Assembly: GCA_016935665.1 (NCBI GenBank) | Contig: JAFGQN010000244.1 | Coordinates: 62,001-126,000 of the forward strand | DNA: 64,000 bases | DNA from: Deltaproteobacteria bacterium | GTDB taxonomy: Bacteria > Myxococcota_A > Polyangia > JAAYKL01 | Direction: 5' to 3' | Part shown: one piece after another, positions 1-8,837 of the stretch | Numbering within the stretch: position 1 is the first letter of the stretch | How the letters are laid out: each line of letters opens with the position of its first letter | Program-made: the position numbers and the translations under genes | Notes under the pieces: model-generated | The model's input: only the letters and a program-made list of their open reading frames with translations | Database searches by the model: none | Told to the model about the DNA's origin: nothing

Positions 1-912
1 CCCGACGAGGAGTCCAAGCTGCAGTTGTCGAAGTTTGTGGGTGCATGCGGATATTCACTGTCACCGGATCATTCCCTGTCGGAATTGAACCGTCTCATCA
101 CAGAGGTGGAAGGGAAAGACGAGTCGTATGCGGTCAATCTCGCCGTGTTGAGGTCCTTCCAGCGTGCCAGTTATGCGTTGGAGCGCGAAGGTCATTTTGC
201 GCTCGCCAGCAAATTTTATTGTCATTTTACCAGCCCCATTCGCCGCTATCCGGATTTAGTGGTGCATCGACTGATTGAAACGCTGCTTAGAAAAGATTCA
301 TTCGATACGTCGTCGGAATATGAGGCGCAGCAAAAGGAGGACGCGGCCATTTTTTCGGCAGTGGAGCGTTCGGCCCAGGCGGCGGAGACAGAGTTGCGTC
401 TGGTGCTGGTTTTGGAATTTTTAAAAGCGAAAACCGGTGAATTGTTCAACGGTATTGTGACGGGCGTGACCGATTTTGGGTTGTTCATTCAGCACCCCAA
501 ATTTCTGATTGAAGGCCTGGTTCGGCTGCAGGATTTGGGGGATGACTGGTGGGAGGTTTCGGTTGATGAAGGTAAGGTTCGCGGTGAATATTCCGGGCGC
601 GTTTTTAAAATAGGATCGGTTATTGAAGTGCGGATAGATGGTGTGGATACAGCCAGACGACAGTTGATGTTATCACCGTCGTGGATGCCCAAAAAAGTGG
701 AGAAGGAAGTCGGATTGTCCGAATACTTTTATTCGTCTTCGCAGGGAAGTACTGCACCCAAAACGCAAAACACGCGAAACGCGCAAAATGACGAAAAGCC
801 CCCAAATAAACGTTCTGGCCCGCTGCGTGGTAAAAGTCATAGTCGACGGGGGACGGGTCCTCAAAATAAACGCGGGCGCCGTATTGGCGGCAAATCCAAA
901 CGGGGGGCATGA
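1..912 (+). CDS. rnr: Ribonuclease R, C-terminal part (5' end outside window)
   Basis: The reading frame is open from base 1, so the N-terminal cold-shock domains and most of the RNB nuclease core lie upstream. About 303 residues are visible. The RNB signature CHFTSPIRRYPDLVVHR lies near residues 74-90. It is followed by an S1 RNA-binding domain (about 143-225, with GIVTGVTDFGLFI) and a very basic, low-complexity tail (about 255-303) rich in Lys, Arg, Gly and Ser. RNase R is a processive 3'-to-5' exoribonuclease that degrades structured RNA, and basic tails of this kind help bind RNA and ribosomes. The stop overlaps the next start as ATGA, which suggests translational coupling. RNase II is the alternative, but the Lys-rich tail after S1 favours RNase R. 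Confidence 0.93.
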   Translation, partial: PDEESKLQLSKFVGACGYSLSPDHSLSELNRLITEVEGKDESYAVNLAVLRSFQRASYALEREGHFALASKFYCHFTSPIRRYPDLVVHRLIETLLRKDSFDTSSEYEAQQKEDAAIFSAVERSAQAAETELRLVLVLEFLKAKTGELFNGIVTGVTDFGLFIQHPKFLIEGLVRLQDLGDDWWEVSVDEGKVRGEYSGRVFKIGSVIEVRIDGVDTARRQLMLSPSWMPKKVEKEVGLSEYFYSSSQGSTAPKTQNTRNAQNDEKPPNKRSGPLRGKSHSRRGTGPQNKRGRRIGGKSKRGA

Positions 913-2747
913 TTAGTCCCATGAAATGTTTTCGACGTTGGCCCGTCGCCAATAGCCATCCGCCGAGGTTTTGCAGCATTGGTGCGGCCGTATTCGGTTT
1001 GTGTTTTGTGGCGTTCAATGTTCTGGCCTCTTCGACTGGCGATGGGGATGGTGCATCGCAGCCCCCAAAAAAAGAAGGGATTTCCGGAGAGTACGAAAGC
1101 ACTCTGAAATATGTGGGCGACAACGGACGAACACCAGTGGAGTTCGCGTTGGGCGAAGACGATAATCGCGCATCGGTCCTGCAGCAGCTGATGTTGTCAG
1201 TAAAACGCGGTGACACCGACGGGGGGGCCACGTTGCAGCTGCGGATGTTTCCGGCCTCTCCCGCGTATTGGCCAATAGATAATATATCGATGTATCGGTT
1301 TGGTAACGATGTTCGCATCGAACGGTTTTGGTATCATCATAAGGCCCAGTCCATTGAGGTGACGTTTGGCGACTTTTCACTGACACTCGGCCGCAAGCTG
1401 GCATTTTATGTGGATGGCGACGCAACAGGCTGGGATCAGGCAACACTGCGAGGCGCTTCGCTTGAGTTTGCACAACCGGGGCGTTTTTTATTGGGTCTGT
1501 ATGGCGGCAGTACCAATACCCAGAATACGGATCCGGTGACCGGAAGTATGCTGGAAGCAGAAGCGGCCGATACGGTGGTTGCCGTTCAGGTGCAGTGGCA
1601 CGCCAAAGAGGTCGTTCGCTTTGGTATGCACGGCGTCCATTTTGAACCCAGATATAAATTGGCCACCGACATTCCACAGCAACAGTTATGGGTGGATAAA
1701 GGTCCCGGGATTCGCATTTCCACCGCAGGGGCGTTGCTGGACTTTCGTTTGGGCGGCATTTCGTTTTATGCGGAAGGGAATTTTCAATCTCACGACAATT
1801 TCAGGACCATCTCTTCAGAAGGCGTACACAATGAATCAGGCAGCGCGGTATATGCGGAACTGGCGTGGGATTCAGGGCCGTATTTCAGGCGAATAAAACT
1901 GCAGTTGCAGACCGAAGGGGTGTGGTATCGGAGATTCCTTGCGGAGGGAACCTATCGCAGCGCATTTGGCGAATATCTGCTGTCTGAGCTTGACCCGGCG
2001 GTGAAATATCATCAGATGCCCACGCTGGAGCCCGATTGGGTGCTGATTCGTTCGCTTGGAAATGAGTTGGGTGGTCGTGTGACCGGCAATGTGCTGTTTA
2101 AGAGAACAGAGACCAGCGTTGAGGTTGCCACCAGCTATATCCATTATTTGGGCGGTATCGGTCCTGTTGGAAGATGGGACCGCTTTAAAGGGGTGGAGGC
2201 CTTCCATGGCGTTGTTTCATTATCGCAACCTTTTTGCAGTAGCCGGGAAACGAAATTGGTTCTGGAGGCGGGAGGGCGTTACGAACAGACAGACGCTCCA
2301 ACGTCTGGATACGCTGAAAACGGATATTTATATCATGGGAAGATGTCGCTGTTTATTCGCGCGTCGGCCAGGCACGGATTTGGGTTTTCAACCCTGTTGC
2401 GACGGCACAAACTGGGCGTGATGCAGCAAAATGGGGATTTCCGGGTCAGTGACAGTGAGCTGGAGTACCGGTGGATGTCCCAATGGCGTTTTGTCGTTCG
2501 GTTGCAGTATAGCGATGAATTGCAGGGGGCGGAAAAACAGCGACTGATATTGGGCAGACAGGTGTCCTGGTCACCGGACTGGTTTGTCAATGGTACGGTG
2601 ACGTGGTCGGGTAGGGGGATGTGGGCACCTTTATCCGCTTCGCTTTCGGGAGGGACTGTTCGAGGTGGATTTGTGTGCGAGCACGGCAGCTGCCGCATGT
2701 TTCCCGATGCCACAGAGGCAATGTTGTCTGTGAGGTACTATCGATAG
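909..2747 (+). CDS. Predicted outer-membrane beta-barrel protein, function unknown
   Basis: 612 residues. The start ATG overlaps the RNase R stop (ATGA); a second in-frame ATG at 921 is possible. An N-terminal basic and hydrophobic stretch (about 18-41, ending near VLASS) looks like a signal peptide. The mature part has many alternating short strands rich in aromatic residues and Gly, and ends in Tyr-Arg, as expected of a large outer-membrane barrel. The segment GDFSLTLGRKLAFYVDGDA recalls the plug or early-strand region of uncharacterised barrels that carry a GDF..xLGRG motif (DUF6029-like), but this is only a resemblance. No substrate can be assigned. It is probably co-transcribed with rnr. 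Confidence 0.7.
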   Translation: MISPMKCFRRWPVANSHPPRFCSIGAAVFGLCFVAFNVLASSTGDGDGASQPPKKEGISGEYESTLKYVGDNGRTPVEFALGEDDNRASVLQQLMLSVKRGDTDGGATLQLRMFPASPAYWPIDNISMYRFGNDVRIERFWYHHKAQSIEVTFGDFSLTLGRKLAFYVDGDATGWDQATLRGASLEFAQPGRFLLGLYGGSTNTQNTDPVTGSMLEAEAADTVVAVQVQWHAKEVVRFGMHGVHFEPRYKLATDIPQQQLWVDKGPGIRISTAGALLDFRLGGISFYAEGNFQSHDNFRTISSEGVHNESGSAVYAELAWDSGPYFRRIKLQLQTEGVWYRRFLAEGTYRSAFGEYLLSELDPAVKYHQMPTLEPDWVLIRSLGNELGGRVTGNVLFKRTETSVEVATSYIHYLGGIGPVGRWDRFKGVEAFHGVVSLSQPFCSSRETKLVLEAGGRYEQTDAPTSGYAENGYLYHGKMSLFIRASARHGFGFSTLLRRHKLGVMQQNGDFRVSDSELEYRWMSQWRFVVRLQYSDELQGAEKQRLILGRQVSWSPDWFVNGTVTWSGRGMWAPLSASLSGGTVRGGFVCEHGSCRMFPDATEAMLSVRYYR

Positions 2748-2773
2748 CCCGTTGGGACGCACCATGGAATGTC

Positions 2774-2790
2774 GCCAGAAACAATCTGGC
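2774..2790 (+). terminator. Possible weak terminator hairpin after the barrel gene
   Basis: A perfect 6-bp inverted repeat (GCCAGA, 5-nt loop, TCTGGC) lies 27 bases after the stop at 2747 and is followed by a short T-containing run (TTTGATT). The stem is short and the T tract is poor, so it may not terminate efficiently. Confidence 0.35.
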
Positions 2791-2869
2791 TTTGATTGAT
2801 ATAAAAGCGCGTTAAATGAAAACAAAGGGTGAATAAAACCAAAAGCAATTGAGGCAGGCGAGGCAGGCA

Positions 2870-3700
2870 ATGATACCCGGCGCAGCAAAATCCGCAGTGA
2901 AAACGTTTCGAGATGGCATGGCCGCTTTTTTTAAAGGGCAGCGATATGTGATTTCTACTCATTCGGAGCTGCTTAAATACTGTTTAATCCCAATGACTTT
3001 GGGGACAGTTGTGTTCGTGGCGCTGGGCGTGGCATTTGTTTTTAATATTGATGATTTGCTTCAACTGATATGGGGGAAACCCACTCACATTGCCTGGCAG
3101 ATTTTGTGGTATGTATTTGCCACAGTGACGGTGGTCCTGTCTGCGGGCACCACTGTTCTTTTGGCGTATCTCATATTCATGATTCTGTGTGCTCCTTTTA
3201 ACGACTTATTGTCCGAAAAAGTGGAAGAAATCGAAGGGACCTTCACTGTATCGCCATTCGACTGGTCGTTTTTTGTCCGGGACGCCTGGCATTCTGTTGC
3301 CGTTGAGTTCATGAAAATGCTGCAGAAACTGGCCTGGCTGACGCCGTTGTATCTGATAAGTCTGATTATTCCGGTGGTGGGGCAGATTGTGTATGCAGTG
3401 ATTGGCGGTTACAAAATGTCGTTCTGGCTGGGGGTGGATTACGTGGATTGGGCGCTGGCGCGGCGGGGATACACTGCGAAGGAGCGCCTGCTGTTTGCCA
3501 GGGAACATCGGTCGGCGCTGCGGGGATTTGGCCTGATGATGACGCTGGCTTCCCTGATTCCCCTTTGCGCTGTCATCTGCTGGCCAGGGGCCGTTGCCGG
3601 AGGGACATTACTTTGTACTGGACTTTCTCCTTTGGATCGCCGAAAAGGGGGCGACCATGCCGCGCCTGTTGAGCTCGGTCTGGAAGAACGAAAGAATTAA
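2870..3700 (+). CDS. EI24/CysZ-like integral membrane protein
   Basis: 276 residues from the ATG at 2870; the frame stays open back to a TTG at 2849. I prefer 2870 because purine-rich GAGG elements precede it. After an amphipathic start (GAAKSAVKTFRDGMAAFFKG) there are about four hydrophobic segments (near 38-60, 75-105, 145-180 and 220-245). The conserved layout, with FNDLLSEKVEE and a late GYKMSFWLGVDYVDWALARRGY segment, matches the EI24 (Pfam) family that includes CysZ sulfate permease. No sulfate-assimilation genes are nearby, so sulfate transport is not supported here. It lies 12 bases before the acyltransferase gene and is likely in the same operon. Confidence 0.72.
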   Translation: MIPGAAKSAVKTFRDGMAAFFKGQRYVISTHSELLKYCLIPMTLGTVVFVALGVAFVFNIDDLLQLIWGKPTHIAWQILWYVFATVTVVLSAGTTVLLAYLIFMILCAPFNDLLSEKVEEIEGTFTVSPFDWSFFVRDAWHSVAVEFMKMLQKLAWLTPLYLISLIIPVVGQIVYAVIGGYKMSFWLGVDYVDWALARRGYTAKERLLFAREHRSALRGFGLMMTLASLIPLCAVICWPGAVAGGTLLCTGLSPLDRRKGGDHAAPVELGLEERKN

Positions 3701-3712
3701 CACGAGGTCGGC

Positions 3713-4426
3713 ATGATTCCCAATTTAAAAACTGTCCTGATGCTGCTGTATACATTGATAATTGCTTCATTTGCTGTTGTGGGACTTCTGTTTGATCCGA
3801 CAGGTCGATTGTATATCTGGATGGCGCGCTATGCATGGGGAAGAGTGTTGTTGGCGATAGGCGGTATTCGCCTCGTCGTAAAAGGTGGGGAAGAAATTCT
3901 GCTGAAGCAGCCGTATGTTATTTGTGCCAATCATGCCAGCCAAACGGATATTCCGGCCATTTTTTGCGGATTGAGCATCCCCGTTCGCTTCATGGCAAAA
4001 AAAAGTCTCTTCTTTATTCCCATTTTCGGATGGTCAATGTGGCTGGCCAGAATGATTCCAGTAAATCGCAGTAGTTCTCGCAAAGCAAGGGAATCAATAA
4101 GAAAAGCGGCACAGAAAGTAAAAAATGGGACGTCGGTTCTCGTCTTCCCCGAGGGGACACGCAGTCTGGATGGGCAGGTTGGAAACTTTAAATCCGGCGC
4201 GTTTGTATTGGCCGCCATGGCGGGAGTTCCCATTTTACCCATCGCCATTCGTGGTTCCCACGACGTGCTTCCCAAAGACTCTGTTCGCGTAAAATCGGGA
4301 ACGATCGAAATGATTATTGGGTCGCCCATATCGGTTGAAGATGTGGCGACGTCCGAAAAAGACCAGTTGCGCAAAAGAACCCACGATGCCATTTCCCGGA
4401 TGTTTGAAACGGGGAATCCTGTTTAG
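3713..4426 (+). CDS. plsC: 1-acyl-sn-glycerol-3-phosphate acyltransferase (PlsC family)
   Basis: 237 residues. It carries the HX4D catalytic motif in NHASQTD (near 73), the phosphate-binding block FPEGTRS (near 145) and the downstream VPILPIAIRG block, in the order and spacing of the PlsC/LPLAT superfamily. An N-terminal hydrophobic segment (about 7-28) anchors it to the inner membrane. The expected reaction is transfer of an acyl chain to the sn-2 position of lysophosphatidic acid to give phosphatidic acid, the precursor that feeds phosphatidylserine decarboxylase encoded just downstream. A second PlsC paralogue sits at 62171-62914, so acceptor specificity cannot be fixed from sequence alone. 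Confidence 0.9.
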   Translation: MIPNLKTVLMLLYTLIIASFAVVGLLFDPTGRLYIWMARYAWGRVLLAIGGIRLVVKGGEEILLKQPYVICANHASQTDIPAIFCGLSIPVRFMAKKSLFFIPIFGWSMWLARMIPVNRSSSRKARESIRKAAQKVKNGTSVLVFPEGTRSLDGQVGNFKSGAFVLAAMAGVPILPIAIRGSHDVLPKDSVRVKSGTIEMIIGSPISVEDVATSEKDQLRKRTHDAISRMFETGNPV

Positions 4427-4514
4427 TTCCGATTGAATTATTTATAAATATTGGACTTGTTGGCCAGATAATCTGCCGCAACTTCCGGTTTTCCTCAGTT
4501 CGTAGAGTATTAAT

Positions 4515-4544
4515 TTGAAATCATTACGTTTTGTCGTCTATAAT
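4515..4544 (+). promoter_or_regulatory. Sigma-70-type promoter for psd
   Basis: A -35 box TTGAAA (4515-4520), an 18-base spacer and a perfect -10 TATAAT (4539-4544) lie about 45 bases before the psd start. The 160-base plsC-psd gap is otherwise AT-rich and free of genes. Confidence 0.6.
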
Positions 4545-4589
4545 AATTGGGCTTAAATTTAAGTAAAGACAGCCTTGGAGCAGGTGAGA

Positions 4590-5441
4590 ATGAAGGACAA
4601 AATATTATCCAGAGTGGCAATGGGCATATGCGGTTCAATGGGGACTCTGGCGGAATTGAAAATACCTCAGGTCATTTTAAAGCCGGCCATCGAGGCATAT
4701 TCGCTCGGATTTGGCGTGAATCGAAGCGAGATACAGGAACCAACGGATGGGTATGCCTGTTTTGGAGATTTTTTCGCGAGATCGTTGAAAGACGGTGTTC
4801 GTTCAATCTGCCCCGACGATGACGCGTTTATCAGTCCGTGCGACGGGACCATTGCGGCAGTGGATTCGATTGAATCAGCTGGGCATTCCGAAGACAGCAC
4901 GACCTTTTTGGTAAAAGGTTTTGATTACAGCATTAATCAATTGGTGGGCAACGACGTTGGAAATCTGTTCTCCGGTGGAGGCGGAATGGTCATCTATCTG
5001 CATCCACGGGATTACCATCGTGTTCATGTGCCGGCAGGGGCGGTATTGCGTCAGGTTCGGCACATTGCGGGCAGTCGATTTCCCGTGGCGCCATGGGCCG
5101 AAAAACGCGTCTCCGGGATTTTTCAGCGAAATGAACGAATGGTGTTTCATTTCGAGCTGGGAAAGGGCACGTTGGTACTGATTATGGTAGCGGCGTTCGG
5201 TGTGGGGCATATTGTGACTCCCTTTGCACCGCCTAAAGGTGGACATACCAGCGCGGTGCGCTTCTTCGATGCGCCGATACCTCTGAACAGGGGTGATGAA
5301 CTTGGGGCGTTCAGGTTGGGGTCGACCGTTGTAATGCTATGGACCGAGCAGTTGCTTTCTCTTTCTCCGGCAGCTGTTTCGGGAACAATTCGGTTTGGTG
5401 AGAAACTGGGTGTGATTACTCAGAACAATGCCGTTGAATAA
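4590..5441 (+). CDS. psd: Phosphatidylserine decarboxylase proenzyme
   Basis: 283 residues from the ATG at 4590, which follows a GGAGCAGG ribosome-binding stretch; the frame also has a TTG at 4575. It decarboxylates phosphatidylserine to phosphatidylethanolamine at the inner membrane. The self-cleavage motif LGST (in FRLGSTVVMLW, near residue 247) is present; its serine becomes the pyruvoyl group of the alpha chain. The catalytic histidine region YLHPRDYHRVHVPAGG-like (about 136-151) and the late histidine in FGVGHIVTPF (near 205) are present. Length and motif order match the larger PSD type (PSD-B, E. coli-like). Confidence 0.94.
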   Translation: MKDKILSRVAMGICGSMGTLAELKIPQVILKPAIEAYSLGFGVNRSEIQEPTDGYACFGDFFARSLKDGVRSICPDDDAFISPCDGTIAAVDSIESAGHSEDSTTFLVKGFDYSINQLVGNDVGNLFSGGGGMVIYLHPRDYHRVHVPAGAVLRQVRHIAGSRFPVAPWAEKRVSGIFQRNERMVFHFELGKGTLVLIMVAAFGVGHIVTPFAPPKGGHTSAVRFFDAPIPLNRGDELGAFRLGSTVVMLWTEQLLSLSPAAVSGTIRFGEKLGVITQNNAVE

Positions 5442-5458
5442 CTGCTGGAGTGAAACGA

Positions 5459-7231
5459 ATGAGTGAAGAGTCCCGAAAAGACGAAATTCTCGAACTGAGT
5501 GACAATTTGACTGCAACCGATAACGGCAGCGGCGAGAACGCACCAGCACAAAACGGGGCCGAAAACTCCGTGGTCGCCGGTAAGCCACCTGTGCCATCCA
5601 GACCACCGCTGAAAGATATACCGATGGCTCGAATCAGTTTCATCCCGGCAAGCTCGCCTCCGCCAGCTCATATGGACGATGACGGACATGATGAATTATT
5701 TGAGCTGCAGGAGGGGCATGTAGTGGAAGAGGGGGATTTGATTCCGGAGAGCGACAGCGATGACGTGGACGGTGATGTGGATATGGGCACTCCCGAGATG
5801 GTTTTTGACGATACTGTGGATGAGTCCAGCCAAAGTCGTGATGCACGGCTTCCCGATGCGGCAGAAATGGAATCTCAACCCAAACACGCCGTTCCTGTGA
5901 ATCAGCCCCTGGATACCAGCGGCAAAGAACATAGAGGCAGGGATTTCAGTAGTTTTATGGGCGCTGTGCGCAGCAGTTCGCCTGCGGCATCCGTGGGGGA
6001 GGCCGTTGCGGCGCATGCAGCGGCAACTTCCGGACAGCCGGAAAAACGAATATCGGTAGAGGAGATGGCGGCGGCCGTTTTTGATACTGACCTCGAGTCC
6101 GGTGACGATGATGGTCCCAGGGAATCCACATTGGATAATTATGTGGGATACATGAATCAGGGAGATGCAACCGGGCCGGCCATGGCATCGCCGGAAGAGA
6201 TGTTTCCTGGCGCCGTTGTTCCCGCACAGGAGTTTCCATCAGAAGCGTCGTCTGATGACGAACTTGATATTGACATCACCGAAGAGGTGGAAGAAGTGGT
6301 GGATGGAACCCAGACCACGTCAGGTGGCGTTGATGCCTCTGGTGTTCAGAAGCCTCCCCCGCCCCCCCCTCCTGGAGGCGGGCGTCCAGTCAGCAGTTTT
6401 TTCAAGAACGATAAAATTGATGCCGCCAATGCAGCACTGAAACTGGCAGCAAAGACCTCCCGAAAATCTCGAACCAAGAAGCGGGAGTGGTGGGCAACCA
6501 TTTTTGACGACGAGTATCTCATGCTGCTGCCGGAGCGTTCTGCTTATGAACAGCAAAAACAAATCGATTTTATTCAACGCACTCTGGGACTGCCCCCTGG
6601 CGCGTTGCTACTGGATTTGGCGTGCGGAAACGGTCGTAACTCAATCGGTATGGCACAGCGTAATTATCGTATTGTTGGCGTGGATTTGTCGCTCTCAATG
6701 CTGGCGCGTGCCGGCGATGCGGCACAGGAAGCCGGACAGAAAATCAATTTCATTCATGGCGACATGCGCGATTTGGGCTTTGACAAAACCTTTGATGGCG
6801 TATTCAGCATGGACACGAGTTTTGGCTATTTTGATGAACCGACCAACATGAGAGTGTTGCAGGGGATTTACAGAGCGCTGAAACCGGGCGGTACATTTTT
6901 GCTGGAACTGGCCAACCGAGACTTTGTGATTCGACAGCAACCCAACATGGTCTGGTTTCAAATGGACAACATGGTGTGCATGGAGGAAACGGATTTTAAT
7001 TACATCAACAATCGCCTGTATATCAGCCGTCAACTGATCATTGGAGACAATTCGAGACAGAGTAAACACGAGTTCTCGTTGCGTCTGTATTCGTTGCACG
7101 AAATTGGCCAGCTTCTTCATCAGGCCGGTTTTGCGGTTGTTAAAGTGTCGGGCCATCGGGCCACACCGGGCGCCTTTTTTGGGCCGGAATCCTCCAAACT
7201 CATCATCGTGGCCGAGCGCCGCGGAGAATAA
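5459..7231 (+). CDS. SAM-dependent methyltransferase with long acidic disordered N-terminus
   Basis: 590 residues from the ATG at 5459; GGAG lies about 9 bases upstream. Residues 1 to about 340 are low-complexity and very acidic (many Asp, Glu, Ser, Gly and Pro), with a proline run PPPPPPPGGG near 305. A basic patch (KTSRKSRTKKREWW, near 335) separates this from a class-I Rossmann methyltransferase domain (about 350-590). Motif I is intact (LLDLACGNGRNSIGMA), the acidic motif II loop is GVDLS, and the motif IV region is FDGVFSMDTSFGYF, so it should bind SAM. The substrate is unknown. The acidic tail suggests a protein- or nucleic-acid-associated role. It is 9-18 bases after psd and probably in its operon. 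Confidence 0.75.
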   Translation: MSEESRKDEILELSDNLTATDNGSGENAPAQNGAENSVVAGKPPVPSRPPLKDIPMARISFIPASSPPPAHMDDDGHDELFELQEGHVVEEGDLIPESDSDDVDGDVDMGTPEMVFDDTVDESSQSRDARLPDAAEMESQPKHAVPVNQPLDTSGKEHRGRDFSSFMGAVRSSSPAASVGEAVAAHAAATSGQPEKRISVEEMAAAVFDTDLESGDDDGPRESTLDNYVGYMNQGDATGPAMASPEEMFPGAVVPAQEFPSEASSDDELDIDITEEVEEVVDGTQTTSGGVDASGVQKPPPPPPPGGGRPVSSFFKNDKIDAANAALKLAAKTSRKSRTKKREWWATIFDDEYLMLLPERSAYEQQKQIDFIQRTLGLPPGALLLDLACGNGRNSIGMAQRNYRIVGVDLSLSMLARAGDAAQEAGQKINFIHGDMRDLGFDKTFDGVFSMDTSFGYFDEPTNMRVLQGIYRALKPGGTFLLELANRDFVIRQQPNMVWFQMDNMVCMEETDFNYINNRLYISRQLIIGDNSRQSKHEFSLRLYSLHEIGQLLHQAGFAVVKVSGHRATPGAFFGPESSKLIIVAERRGE

Positions 7232-7236
7232 CCTTA

Positions 7237-8241
7237 TTGCCATCGATACTGCTTGCATACCTCTGGCAACGAATGCTGGTGCGCTGCAGTGTGGTGTTCA
7301 CATTGTTACTGTCACTGTATGTGGCTATCGATTATACCGAAGTGGCCGGGCAAATCGATTCTCCGTCTCTGCTTAGTGCGTATTGGTTCAAGCTGCCGGA
7401 AGTAGTGTCTCATTTGCTTCCGCTGGCGCTCACCACTGGCATCCTGCTGACGGTGACCCATGCCAAACGTTCCGGCGAATGGGTAGCGGCTCAAATGGCA
7501 GGCATTTCGACGGTTTGTATCTTTATCGCATTGATGCTTTTACCTACGGTATTGCTTCCGCTAACGCATCTGAATTGTCACGTTTTTGCGCCTCAGGCGG
7601 TGGCAAAGTTTGAGCAGACACTTCACTATGATAGCCGGCAACCCATGAATCAGTTTTCCATGAATGAATGGATTGTGTCCAATGGAAACGATGACACTCG
7701 GATTTCAGTGCAGCGCACCCGGATTGGGCGGGCGAAACAGTTGATTGTGACCGAATCGCATAATGGGGCTGTCTCTCAGAGATGGCAATCGCCGCAGATG
7801 TCGCCGGAAGGGGGCGGGGGTGAGGTGTTCATCTGGCCACCACAACTGCAGACGTTGATGGTGCCTCGCGCTGGTGTCAATGGGATTGTGGCAGCATCAA
7901 TTCCGTCAGGGGAACTGAATGATTTCGCCAAAGACGTAGCGCTTAGAGGGGGAGAGGCATCTGCCCTTGAATCCACAGTGGCACTGCGACATGGAACCGT
8001 CATGGCCCTGTGGTTTGTACCGTTTCTGGCGTTGTCACTACTGGTGTCGATGGAAACCTTTACATCGTCAATTTTTGCCGTTTTTCTGTCTGTGGCGGTG
8101 GCCGTTGTATACTGGGCCATGATGGCGTTCACATGGGGACTGGTTTCTGCCGCACACTGGCCAACCACTTTCATTCCTTTGCTTGGCGTGGGGGCATTTC
8201 TCAGTGTTGGTGCTTTGGTGTTGAAGGCTATCCGCCATTGA
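7237..8241 (+). CDS. LptF/LptG-family permease
   Basis: 334 residues, with a TTG start 11 bases after GGAG. The layout is that of the YjgP/YjgQ (LptF/LptG) family: three hydrophobic segments in the first 110 residues, a periplasmic beta-rich domain (about 120-250) and three C-terminal membrane segments (about 255-330). The early segment SGEWVAAQMAGIS matches the family's coupling region (often E-x-x-A-L-x-x-G-x-S). LptF and LptG form the membrane part of the LptB2FG transporter, which extracts lipopolysaccharide for outer-membrane delivery. Only one subunit is encoded here and no LptB ATPase is adjacent. It could be LptF, LptG or a divergent paralogue. Confidence 0.75.
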   Translation: MPSILLAYLWQRMLVRCSVVFTLLLSLYVAIDYTEVAGQIDSPSLLSAYWFKLPEVVSHLLPLALTTGILLTVTHAKRSGEWVAAQMAGISTVCIFIALMLLPTVLLPLTHLNCHVFAPQAVAKFEQTLHYDSRQPMNQFSMNEWIVSNGNDDTRISVQRTRIGRAKQLIVTESHNGAVSQRWQSPQMSPEGGGGEVFIWPPQLQTLMVPRAGVNGIVAASIPSGELNDFAKDVALRGGEASALESTVALRHGTVMALWFVPFLALSLLVSMETFTSSIFAVFLSVAVAVVYWAMMAFTWGLVSAAHWPTTFIPLLGVGAFLSVGALVLKAIRH

Positions 8242-8690
8242 GATGTGCAGGGCTGAGCCGCTGTGGCCATGGAAATCGCTTCTTCCATTACATCTGTGGC
8301 GTTCATGGTGGGATTAGGTCCTCTAACCAGTGCTGCGGCTCCTGCGACGTATTGTGCTGCCGCTGCCACTTCTCATATCGGCGGAAGTGATATTTACACC
8401 GGGGGCGAACAGATCCCCACAGGGACCCCGGTTTGAAAAGTAGGCGCGAGTGTCTGTATTATCGGATGCCGCCACCGTTAGCGCCTCCGGAGTGGATGCC
8501 GGGGAGTAGTTGAAGGCGTTAATATCGTCATTGCCCGTAGCAATTGTTCACTGTGGCGCCGTAATTCTGGCGCACGCTGGCGGCCATGGCGTTCACACTT
8601 TTTGCTTTGGGACCTTTCAGGGTGCCTTTTTCCAATACAACGATAGACGTTTTGCAGATAGCTGCGCCCTTTTATAAAGGCGGCTGACGG
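8223..8690 (-). pseudogene. Remnant of a subtilisin-family (S8, proteinase K-like) protease gene
   Basis: Translating the minus strand in shifting frames gives consecutive pieces of a subtilase catalytic domain. First comes a helix (VNAMAASVRQNYGATV), then after a frameshift the oxyanion-hole region GNDDINAFNYSPASTPEAL. The same frame continues through TVAASDNTDTRAYFSNRGPC and GDLFAPGVNITSADMRSG. After a second disruption it resumes as QYVAGAAALVRGPNPTMNA. The order matches proteinase K-type enzymes exactly. The catalytic Asp and His regions are missing, and the GTSMA block with the nucleophilic Ser is destroyed at the second break. No ribosome-binding site or full-length frame exists, so the gene is dead. 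It fills most of the 597-base gap after the LptF-like gene. Confidence 0.8.
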
Positions 8691-8722
8691 CGAAATTACA
8701 AAAACTAATCAATTAATAATCG

Positions 8723-8754
8723 CATTTTGATTTGTTGTCGAAAAATTCAAAATG
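8723..8754. repeat. AT-rich inverted repeat in the intergenic gap
   Basis: CATTTTGA (8723-8730) and its exact reverse complement TCAAAATG (8747-8754) are separated by 16 bases. The repeat lies between the end of the minus-strand beta-helix lipoprotein gene and the decayed protease. Read on the minus strand it is followed by AT-rich sequence with a T run, so it might act as a weak terminator for the lipoprotein gene. Confidence 0.35.
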
Positions 8755-8837
8755 AGGCATCAGTTTTGAAGAATAACATTTTCGTATCATGTATGTCGTC
8801 CTGAAATGTTTGTTGGTTTCAAAAGTGTAAAGACAGT

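Noticed and set aside
620-1677. Antisense ORFs opposite rnr and the barrel gene
   Set aside because: They overlap two well-supported genes, have no ribosome-binding site and show no protein-like features.
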